Shown here in pieces: positions 1 to 6,713 of a stretch of DNA of 14,762 nt. Numbering within the stretch: position 1 is the stretch's first letter; each line of letters opens with the position of its first letter. The position numbers were made by a program, and so were the translations under genes. A model generated the notes under the pieces. It made no database searches, was not told where the DNA came from, and saw only the letters and a program-made list of their open reading frames with translations. This stretch comes from JAGORY01 sp964517585 (GTDB taxonomy: Bacteria > Patescibacteriota > Gracilibacteria > Peribacterales > Peribacteraceae). Location of the stretch: positions 1 through 14,762 of the forward strand of contig CAZFCB010000031.1 of the NCBI GenBank assembly GCA_964517585.1, in the 5' to 3' direction.

Positions 1-27
1 TTGCCCCTGATCATGCAGGCGATAAAG

Positions 28-36
28 TGGTATAAA
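28..36 (+). promoter_or_regulatory. possible extended -10 promoter before the first gene
   Basis: The sequence TGG-TATAAA (TG at 28-29, hexamer 31-36) is a good extended -10 element. No good -35 box is seen 17 nt upstream (TGATCA at 8-13). The predicted start of transcription is about position 43, which would give the first gene a leader of only about 15 nt if its GTG at 58 is used. It sits almost at the window edge, so an upstream gene or operon cannot be excluded. Confidence 0.35.
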
Positions 37-57
37 TCTTCATGATTGCGCTAGGAA

Positions 58-1671
58 GTGAGATATACTCTTTTCAACGTTGACAAATGCGTCTACCATG
101 TCATGCCTTCAATGATGGAAGCAAATTCTTCCCCAGAAACTGGCTCGTTAGATCAAGATGCCTTAATTAAAGAAATTCTACGGCGAACTGCACTGCAAGA
201 TGAACGTCTGGATTTTACATTGAGTGATGCTGATCTCATCAGGCTACTCGCAGAGGCTCGGAACAGTGTTAGCCAGATGTCGGATACAGTCGCAGACATA
301 CCTGTTACAATGCCAAATTCTGATACCGGACAGACTACTGTCTTAGTGCCAAAGTCACTCGTACTTATTTTTGCAGAACTGTGCCACAAAATACGCCAAC
401 TCTGCTCTCAGCAGTGGACTGAAGTTGATGAGCATGCAAGGCTTTTCCATGATGGGGAATTGCTCGATGCAGCACACACTCAAGCTCAGTTGTCTGAACC
501 TGAAAAATCTCCACCTGATAGTCGACAACTTTATCTTGCCACCGTGGCAGAGATTGAGGCTCTTGCATATGATATCAGGCATTCTTGCGAACCAGACCCC
601 ACATTTCTTGAGGGCTCGATGCACATCAATGTTCCCGCGCTCCATGCAAGGGCTGCACTCATGAGTGGAGTACGTGATCGTCTTCAGAGAATCTTCGATA
701 TTCCACCGGTACAGATTGGCCGATCCATGCGAGGATGGCCTAAGTGGATGGATAGAATTACACACGCAGACGAATCGGACGTGGATGAACTTCATGATCT
801 TTACAATTCTGTATTACTGACGTCTGAGCAGCTTGCAAAATTGGACCCTTATTATGCGACTCCGGATGAATTCCACAAAGTTGCAGAACTTATTCGCGGC
901 CGTGGTGCAATGTTTGGGAAAATGCTGCCTCCAGATGGCGATAATGAAGTACGTGAAGCGATACGTGCAGGCATTGTCACCGTCTTCCGAGAAGATCCCG
1001 ACGACGATAACGTAAATCATCGGGGTCAGCTTCTTGGATACTACAGCGTTCTTTCTGCTCCAGATGTCGTGCAAAAGCATATGTCGCAAGAATTTGGGTA
1101 CTCGTCAGAGTCTCGCTATAACTCAACTGCAGATCTCCCACACGATGTACATCGTGATGATGTATCGAGCAGTCGGAAGAAAACGATTGTATATCGAGAT
1201 AAGGAAAGTGCGCTTCGTGTTTTTCAGGCGGCGTCTAATGGGACACTCGCATGGTCCGTGGATCATGTAGTGAGGATGGATGGTGATCAAAAGTTTCAGA
1301 CGTATGCTGAGCTAGGGACGGCACTGAAAAAGCAAGAGTACAGAGAGCTCGAAGAGCAGGGAATGACGTGCGTGCTCTTGAAGATAGCAACAGTCCTTGC
1401 GGTTGATGCTTCTGGAGCTTCTGTCGAATTGGATCTTAATCCATGCGATGTATCTGCCTGGGAAGTAGATGGGGAATATCCATGGAAAGTAGATGAAACG
1501 GGAAAGGTTATTTTAGAGTGTCCTATCGCCAACGTAGGAAGTTCTATGCTCAACATTAAGTTAGGAGCACATGAAACAATACTTGTGACGGAAGAATTTG
1601 AGCGTGATGGCATCAAAATACGAATTTTATGGAGTTATTATGTGCAAACCCTTCCTCCACGCACTCCCTAG
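58..1671 (+). CDS. hypothetical protein, 537 aa, family not recognised
   Basis: I do not recognise this protein. It is soluble-looking, with no signal peptide or membrane segment, and acidic with many Asp/Glu. The first half is mostly helical in character. The C-terminal third (about 375-537) alternates short hydrophobic strands with turns and looks beta-rich. No catalytic motif, Walker box, zinc site or helix-turn-helix stands out. A short stretch near residue 327 (LGYYSVL) faintly resembles a GNAT strand, but nothing else supports an acetyltransferase. The start is uncertain. GTG 58 gives the longest frame, but residues 2-15 look unlike the rest, and ATG 103, 112 or 115 (Met-Met-Glu-Ala-Asn) are plausible; none has a well-placed Shine-Dalgarno site. 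The gene converges on the RelA/SpoT-EamA gene and the two stops share CTAG at 1668-1671, so no terminator fits between them. The length of the open frame makes a real gene likely. Confidence 0.8.
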   Translation: MRYTLFNVDKCVYHVMPSMMEANSSPETGSLDQDALIKEILRRTALQDERLDFTLSDADLIRLLAEARNSVSQMSDTVADIPVTMPNSDTGQTTVLVPKSLVLIFAELCHKIRQLCSQQWTEVDEHARLFHDGELLDAAHTQAQLSEPEKSPPDSRQLYLATVAEIEALAYDIRHSCEPDPTFLEGSMHINVPALHARAALMSGVRDRLQRIFDIPPVQIGRSMRGWPKWMDRITHADESDVDELHDLYNSVLLTSEQLAKLDPYYATPDEFHKVAELIRGRGAMFGKMLPPDGDNEVREAIRAGIVTVFREDPDDDNVNHRGQLLGYYSVLSAPDVVQKHMSQEFGYSSESRYNSTADLPHDVHRDDVSSSRKKTIVYRDKESALRVFQAASNGTLAWSVDHVVRMDGDQKFQTYAELGTALKKQEYRELEEQGMTCVLLKIATVLAVDASGASVELDLNPCDVSAWEVDGEYPWKVDETGKVILECPIANVGSSMLNIKLGAHETILVTEEFERDGIKIRILWSYYVQTLPPRTP

Positions 1672-4427
1672 AGAGGTTCTGGTTTGGATGAAGGCGTAGG
1701 TGAAAGTGCGCTCGAGAGAATAAATGCAATACAGGGGATAATGATTGCTCCATCGAATATTCCAAGCAGAAACCATTGCATAACGAATGTAACGATGATG
1801 GACACATGGAAAAATGGCGAAAGTCTTCCATATCCCATCGTGTGGTGCAGGTAATAGAAAAGGATGTAGGGTACGCAGACAAAGCCTATGGTGAAAGCGA
1901 TGACGTGGATCATCAACACAGAACTTGGCCACACGACAGGGCCGAAGAAAAATACGACCGGAGAGAGGAGGGCTGAGATGATGCTGATCATGAGGAAAAA
2001 CTGCGGATAGCGAACACTAATATGTGCGCGAGCCTGGAAGAGCGTGCTTGATTTGGTGTAGATAACGAATGCAATCACCATGCAGAGTGAGAGGAGTAAA
2101 CCTTTCTCCTGCGGAGCGTTCTGAAAGAGAACGAAAAGTCCCGCCCCAAGAAGTGCGAGGCACAGAATATTTTGCCAAGGGAATTTGCGGTTAAGAAGAA
2201 GTGGTAACGCAAGGAGAGGAGCAGAAATGCGGAGTGATGTTTTATAAAAGAATGGTGTGACTTCTGCGAGCGTTGCATTGGTGAGAAGATTAACGAAGAA
2301 AAATGCAATGCCACTGACCCAGAGCAGTGGATGGAAGATCGGTATTCGCAACAGTGAACGAGATCCTCTCGCGAGCAAAAAAGCCACACATGCGAAGCCA
2401 ACTCCAGCCCAACTACGAATGAGAGTAAAAGCAGCGACAGAGACCCCCTCATTCAGAAGTAATTTGGTGAAGATTGCATCCATACCCCAGAGTAAAACAA
2501 GCACGACGCTGATGACGATAATGCGAAAATCTATCGGTGAGCGCGTCCAGGGGTGTTCTGCGCCTGCCGTTACCAGTGATTCGAGAAATCCTTTCATATA
2601 CTGCGTATGCATATTTACTCGCAAAGAGACCGTAGCCAGACCACTCTTGTGACGGCGATAATGAATATCTTTTAATTGTGTTCCGTAGCTTCGATGTATG
2701 ACATTGAGTTTGTCCATTTTCTCAAGAGAATTCATATCAGTGACATAGCTGACGATGACTGCAGGCGGTGGTGTTTCAGTGCCTTTGCCTCGTTTCATTT
2801 GAAAAACATTGATATAGGCAATATCGGGTTCTAACCGACCATCAGCTATGGATTCATACACTTCATCGAGAGATCGATATCCAAGTTTCTCAAGGTTTGA
2901 TGCAAGTTTCACTTCTTCGAATTCTTCGATAAATCCTCGTTTATTCTCCGTCAGAATTTGCTGAAGCATCTCTCGGCCAATATCCCTTTTTTCTTTATCA
3001 GACATTTTCATGAGAGCCTCACGAATTTTTGCTGCAGCATAACCGCTCTGCACCAGACGAAGCCATTCACGATTACACGTTTCGTTCGTTCCACTCTGTA
3101 CATCGAGTGATGCCGCATTCGTGAGCGGTGCGGAGAAAGGAACATCGATGCCGTTCAGTTTGATCGATACGGTGCACAGTGCTTTCTCGTGCCGCAGAAA
3201 AAACGCACCATCGAGCGCTGTTGAATTTCGAGGAAGCTGTACCGTAGAGTCACCGGGGCCATGGATGATGATGGTGTCTCCAAGAATGTCGCTTTTCAAA
3301 TTCTCCCAAAATTCATTACTACTACCTGCAGAGTCGCTTGTAATGGATGACAGATTCTTCGTCCACGGCAGGTAATCCGCTATTCCCATTGCTTTTGAAT
3401 CGAAGCATTTGGTTGCGATCCCGCTTCGTGCGTACTGATGCATTTCTTTCGTGCGAATCTTGCAGCGAACGCGCGTACCATCCTGTGCGATAATTGTAGT
3501 ATGGATGCCTTGGTAGCCGTTGAGTTGAGGTTCATTGATGAAATCTTGGAAAGAAAGTGTCTCACGTTTCCATAACTGATGCAGCGCGCCAAGTATTCTG
3601 TAGCAGGCGTCTATGTCATCGCAGACGAATGCAATAGTGATGAATGATGCTCCGGTCACAGCAGACGTACCGATGTTGCGCTGAGCCTTGATCTGATCCC
3701 ACGTTTTATATTCGAAGACGAGGTCTGTTTTGGATCCAAGAATACGGTCATGTGTGCGAAGAGTTTCGCGAATGCTTTCGAGTAGGTAGATACTACGTTG
3801 CTCATTTGCGTTGCGAATCTCTTGGAGTGAAGAATAGGATTCTGGCTCCAGAACGGCCAAACACAGTGACTCCAGCTCATCTCGTAAGTCTTGCATACAG
3901 AGCCTATCCGCAATTTTGACAAACACTTCAGCCGTTTCCTTCGCAAGAAGCCGCTGACGTTCGAGCGGCAAGAATTCAATTGTCTGCATATTATGCAGCC
4001 TATCGATGAGTTTAATGATCATGATCCGAACGTCCTCCTGCATGAGCGTGAAAATTTTCCGCAGTGTCTCAATCTGCTCGTCGAGTTTCGGACTCATGGC
4101 GACGTCTTTCGAGCTCAGCTTTGTCACGCCATCAATGAGAGCAGCAACCGATCCGTCAAAATCATGGTCGATGTCCTGAAGTGTAAGGCTCGTATCCTCC
4201 ACCGTATCATGGAGCAGAGCGGCGATGATCGTATCAGTGTCGGCTTTCAGATCCAGTAGCATGAGAGCGACAGCAATCGGATGACTAAAATACGGTTCGC
4301 CGGATCGGCGATTCTGTCCCTCGTGCATTTTTTTCCCCAGTTGAAAAGCTTTCTCAATGCGAGCGATATCCCGAGCGGGAAGATGCCGGATATGTGAGCG
4401 AAGTTCTTGCCACTGCATACAGATCAT
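1668..4427 (-). CDS. RelA/SpoT-family (p)ppGpp hydrolase fused to an EamA/DMT transporter
   Basis: 919 residues in one frame. Residues about 30-190 are the HD (p)ppGpp hydrolase domain: NRRSGEPY at 39-46, H49, H73-D74 followed by E77-D78, DGVTKL at 99-104, and D142/N146 in DRLHN, so metal ligands and hydrolase motifs look intact. Residues 235-345 follow the synthetase fold: NGYQ at 303-306 with guanine-stacking Y305, and IRTKEMH. The catalytic Asp aligns with S261 and the catalytic Glu with R321, so synthesis is probably lost. A TGS domain (384-446), a helical region (452-545) and an ACT-like domain (555-625) follow in normal RSH order. Residues 633-908 hold about ten hydrophobic helices with the look of a complete EamA transporter. 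ATG 4427 has AGAAGGG 8 nt upstream, inside a hairpin. The Nudix gene lies 33 nt upstream, probably in one operon. Family calls are confident; role and substrate of the fusion are unknown. Confidence 0.93.
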   Translation of the reverse strand: MICMQWQELRSHIRHLPARDIARIEKAFQLGKKMHEGQNRRSGEPYFSHPIAVALMLLDLKADTDTIIAALLHDTVEDTSLTLQDIDHDFDGSVAALIDGVTKLSSKDVAMSPKLDEQIETLRKIFTLMQEDVRIMIIKLIDRLHNMQTIEFLPLERQRLLAKETAEVFVKIADRLCMQDLRDELESLCLAVLEPESYSSLQEIRNANEQRSIYLLESIRETLRTHDRILGSKTDLVFEYKTWDQIKAQRNIGTSAVTGASFITIAFVCDDIDACYRILGALHQLWKRETLSFQDFINEPQLNGYQGIHTTIIAQDGTRVRCKIRTKEMHQYARSGIATKCFDSKAMGIADYLPWTKNLSSITSDSAGSSNEFWENLKSDILGDTIIIHGPGDSTVQLPRNSTALDGAFFLRHEKALCTVSIKLNGIDVPFSAPLTNAASLDVQSGTNETCNREWLRLVQSGYAAAKIREALMKMSDKEKRDIGREMLQQILTENKRGFIEEFEEVKLASNLEKLGYRSLDEVYESIADGRLEPDIAYINVFQMKRGKGTETPPPAVIVSYVTDMNSLEKMDKLNVIHRSYGTQLKDIHYRRHKSGLATVSLRVNMHTQYMKGFLESLVTAGAEHPWTRSPIDFRIIVISVVLVLLWGMDAIFTKLLLNEGVSVAAFTLIRSWAGVGFACVAFLLARGSRSLLRIPIFHPLLWVSGIAFFFVNLLTNATLAEVTPFFYKTSLRISAPLLALPLLLNRKFPWQNILCLALLGAGLFVLFQNAPQEKGLLLSLCMVIAFVIYTKSSTLFQARAHISVRYPQFFLMISIISALLSPVVFFFGPVVWPSSVLMIHVIAFTIGFVCVPYILFYYLHHTMGYGRLSPFFHVSIIVTFVMQWFLLGIFDGAIIIPCIAFILSSALSPTPSSKPEPL

Positions 4428-4435
4428 CTATTCTA

Positions 4436-4456
4436 CCCTTCTGGCTTACAGAAGGG
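4436..4456 (-). promoter_or_regulatory. hairpin containing the Shine-Dalgarno site of the RelA/SpoT-EamA gene
   Basis: A perfect 8-bp inverted repeat (CCCTTCTG, 5-nt loop, CAGAAGGG) begins 4 nt after the Nudix stop codon. Its 3' arm on the minus strand is the AGAAGGG that lies 8 nt before ATG 4427. Folded RNA would hide the ribosome binding site. There is no T-run after it (TAGAATAG follows), so it is a poor intrinsic terminator. It could also be an mRNA-processing or stability stem. The structure is directly visible; a regulatory role is inferred. Confidence 0.6.
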
Positions 4457-4460
4457 AAGA

Positions 4461-4991
4461 TCAGGCCAAAAGATTGCGAATGTACACTTTGACGTTAGCG
4501 AAGATCTCGGTCTCGATGGAAAGTTTCTCAACCTCTTCAAAAGTAAACCAGCGCATTCGGTCAGATTCGCCGTGTGCGATTTGTACTGCCTGAGTCTCAT
4601 TGAGCGGCTTCGCAATGTAGAGAAAATCCATATGTTGATGCGCAGGTTCATTCCGCTCCGGTGAAGCTGGAATTTCTTCGAGAAGCATTGCAATTGGTTT
4701 TTTGAGCATCGATCCCTCCAAACGGTTTTCCTCAAACAAGTCAGTGCTCGTATCTCCGATGATTTCAACGTCCAAATTCGTTTCTTCTTTGCACTCACGC
4801 GCCGCCGCATCTTCCGGCGTTTCGTTCATATCGACATGTCCTCCAGGCGGCATCCAACGCTGTAAACGTTTATGCCAGAGCAGCAGTGTGCGTTTCTTTG
4901 AATCGATGATGAATGCGGTAGCGGTGAAGTGGCGGATCACGATGAGGATTGAGAAGAGTGGAGAACAAAGACTTACAAACCCTATGAACAT
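4461..4991 (-). CDS. Nudix hydrolase
   Basis: Nudix hydrolases cleave nucleoside diphosphates linked to another group. The Nudix box is complete in outline: G58, E64 and RECKEE at 72-77 (numbered from an upstream TTG at 5012), that is G-x5-E-x7-RE-x-x-EE, with Asn in place of the usual Gly after it. It is preceded by WMPPGGHVD, typical of MutT-like members. The substrate cannot be told from sequence. The start is uncertain. ATG 4991 is given here (176 aa, AAGGA 12 nt upstream, which is rather far). TTG 5012 would add 7 residues. GTG 4940 would give 159 aa beginning directly at the fold (IRHFTATAF) and would remove a hydrophobic N-terminal stretch of about 18 residues that is unusual for the family. 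It is divergent from the peroxiredoxin-like gene and probably co-transcribed with the RelA/SpoT fusion downstream. Confidence 0.9.
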   Translation of the reverse strand: MFIGFVSLCSPLFSILIVIRHFTATAFIIDSKKRTLLLWHKRLQRWMPPGGHVDMNETPEDAAARECKEETNLDVEIIGDTSTDLFEENRLEGSMLKKPIAMLLEEIPASPERNEPAHQHMDFLYIAKPLNETQAVQIAHGESDRMRWFTFEEVEKLSIETEIFANVKVYIRNLLA

Positions 4992-5030
4992 GATACACTT
5001 CAATCCTTTCAATTCCTTACACCCTTTCCT

Positions 5031-5585
5031 ATGGTTCTCATCAACGACAATTCAAAAGTTCTGAAGATCAATGATCCCATGCCGCATTTCTCGCTTCCTG
5101 CAACGGATGGACTGACGGTCGATAGCAGTATCATTCGTGATCCAGTACTCGTCGTTGTTTTCACGTGTAATCACTGTCCGTACGCGGAGGCAGTCGAAGG
5201 ACGGCTCATTGAGCTTGCGAAAGATCTAGATCAGGAGGGCGCTCAGTTTGTGCTTATCAATAGCAATGACGCCGAGGCGTACCCGGATGATTCTTTCGAG
5301 AATATGAAAGTTCGTCACGACGAAAAAGGTTTTCCGTTTCCGTACTGCGTTGATGAAACTCAGCAAGTAGCCAAAGCGTTCGGTGCACTCTGTACGCCAC
5401 ACTGTTTCGTCTTCGATTCCGCCCGCAAGCTTAAATACATGGGAAGAGTCGATGATAACTGGAAAGAGCCGGAGAACGTCACGGAGCATAATCTTGCAGA
5501 CGCAATTCGCGCGCTCCTGAAAGGCGAGGAACCGCCAGTACATACGATGAATGCCATCGGATGCAGCATAAAGTGGAAAAAGTAA
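5031..5585 (+). CDS. peroxiredoxin-like / thioredoxin-fold protein
   Basis: 184 residues with a thioredoxin fold of the AhpC/TSA-redoxin type. The opening (PMPHFSLPATDG) is the usual redoxin start. The active-site motif is C46-N-H-C49-P-Y after strand VLVVVFT, and a cis-Pro loop follows (C121-T-P123-H). The CNHCPY motif, the late TPHCFVFD strand and the C-terminal GCSIKWK match the peroxiredoxin-like group usually annotated simply as thioredoxin family protein. Extra cysteines at 106, 121, 125 and 178 could join disulfide exchange. No signal peptide is seen, so it is probably cytoplasmic and reduces disulfides or peroxides; the substrate is unknown. The start ATG 5031 fits the family length, but no Shine-Dalgarno site precedes it. 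Its 5' end faces that of the Nudix gene, so a divergent promoter region is expected, though I cannot pick convincing boxes. It converges with the metallophosphoesterase gene. Confidence 0.92.
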   Translation: MVLINDNSKVLKINDPMPHFSLPATDGLTVDSSIIRDPVLVVVFTCNHCPYAEAVEGRLIELAKDLDQEGAQFVLINSNDAEAYPDDSFENMKVRHDEKGFPFPYCVDETQQVAKAFGALCTPHCFVFDSARKLKYMGRVDDNWKEPENVTEHNLADAIRALLKGEEPPVHTMNAIGCSIKWKK

Positions 5586-5599
5586 TTCCATCTATTTCC

Positions 5600-5626
5600 G
5601 TAGCTGTGACGCGGCGTCTCGGCTGC
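5600..5626 (+). terminator. weak hairpin between convergent genes, possible terminator
   Basis: In the 60-bp gap between the convergent peroxiredoxin-like and metallophosphoesterase genes, GTAGC pairs with GCTGC (one G-T) around an inner GACG-CGG-CGTC stem, separated by a 3x3 internal loop. A T-run (5641-5647) follows only after 14 nt, so this is not a classic intrinsic terminator. Confidence 0.3.
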
Positions 5627-5645
5627 GAAGAGTAATGACATTTTT

Positions 5646-6632
5646 TTATTTTGGCGTTGTTGTGATCATCATGATTTCTGGCGGTGCGAAAAGCCGAGCT
5701 CGTGGCCCAGATTCACCGATGCCACGCGTGATCGCAAGGATCGTGCCGCTCTCAAGGCGAAACATACCTTGGTCATATTTTCGACCAATGTGTGTCGGCA
5801 ACCGAGACACTGGGCCATACCATGGTAGTCGAATTTGTCCCCCGTGTGTGTGACCTGCAACGATGAGCGTTGCGAGTCTCGACATTGAATCTAGGATAAT
5901 ATCCGGATTATGCGAGACAAGAATAATCGGTGAATCTTTCTGTGAGTCTTTCAGCGTTTGGACAATATCAGCTTCGCCAGAGAGAGCATCTTCAATGCCT
6001 GCTATGCGAAGTGTTTCATCGCCAATACGGAGTTCTGACTGTGCATTTTCTAGTACGATCATGCCAAAATTTCTCAGTGTCTCCGTGATGAGATCGCTCC
6101 GATCCGGTGGTCGACGTTGTTCTGGAGTGAAGAGGCGGTAAATGCCGTGGTCGTGATTGCCCATGATGACGAACGTTCCAAGCGCCGGATGAAGGTCTTT
6201 CAGGGGCTTCAGAGCTTTCAGAACGTCTGGTGTCACTTCATCTGACAGCACAAGATCACCGGCAATAATGACAATATCCGGTAACTCACGGTTGATGCGC
6301 CGTACGACGCGACGAATGTATCCAGCTCCTTTGTAGGGGCCAACATGCAAATCTGAAATGATGGCAATCGTTACCGACTCATGCAGTGGAAACGGGAGAT
6401 CAATACGTGTCGTTGTGATGAGCTGTGGCTCGATGAATGATCCGTATCCAATGAGAAGAAAAAAGAGAAACGAAAGCATTCCGGCCAGCATGACGCCGAG
6501 GCGCATCCAAAGATTCTGTATGCGCCTTCTTCGTAGCGAATGTCTCGCTGCGAATACTACCCCAAACGATCCCGAGAGCATCAGAAGAATCGCGATGTCC
6601 CACGGAAAAGTTAACGTATTGGCAAATACCAT
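5646..6632 (-). CDS. membrane-anchored metallophosphoesterase (YkuE/LpxG-like)
   Basis: 328 residues. The N-terminus has two hydrophobic segments (about 10-29 and 45-66) with a basic loop (HSLRRRR) between them. A calcineurin-like dimetal phosphoesterase domain follows, from about 88 to the end. All metal-binding motifs are present: D94-x-H96 (SDLHVG), GD126 (AGDLV), GN159-H160-D161, H241 (SHNPD) and GH261-T-H263 (GHTHGGQ). This layout matches membrane-bound phosphoesterases such as Bacillus YkuE and LpxG/YaeI-type lipid phosphodiesterases. A lipid or cell-envelope substrate is therefore plausible but unproven, and lipid A synthesis is not implied. ATG 6632 has GGAG 5 nt upstream, which supports the start. 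It lies 81 nt downstream of uvrA on the same strand, so it may be read from the same transcript. Confidence 0.93.
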   Translation of the reverse strand: MVFANTLTFPWDIAILLMLSGSFGVVFAARHSLRRRRIQNLWMRLGVMLAGMLSFLFFLLIGYGSFIEPQLITTTRIDLPFPLHESVTIAIISDLHVGPYKGAGYIRRVVRRINRELPDIVIIAGDLVLSDEVTPDVLKALKPLKDLHPALGTFVIMGNHDHGIYRLFTPEQRRPPDRSDLITETLRNFGMIVLENAQSELRIGDETLRIAGIEDALSGEADIVQTLKDSQKDSPIILVSHNPDIILDSMSRLATLIVAGHTHGGQIRLPWYGPVSRLPTHIGRKYDQGMFRLESGTILAITRGIGESGPRARLFAPPEIMMITTTPK

Positions 6633-6713
6633 GTGCGCTCCAGTATGAACGAAATCCGTGGAGAAAAAAACCGTGGTTTCCTCTCAACCTGCATGACAAA
6701 TTCACTGAATCTT

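Noticed and set aside
1..45. Tail of an upstream plus-strand gene ending in TGA at 43-45
   Set aside because: Only 14 codons are visible, too few to tell from chance; kept only as part of the 5'-end finding.
2531..2620. A separate EamA transporter gene starting inside the fusion (Met at residues 606 or 611)
   Set aside because: These Met lie inside the ACT-like region, the frame is continuous with no stop, and no Shine-Dalgarno site stands before them; a single fused gene is the simpler reading.
6640..6700. Terminator between uvrA and the metallophosphoesterase gene (a run of seven A on the plus strand, T on the minus)
   Set aside because: The only dyad beside it, AAACC-GT-GGTTT, has too small a loop or a 4-bp stem, so it does not make a usable terminator.
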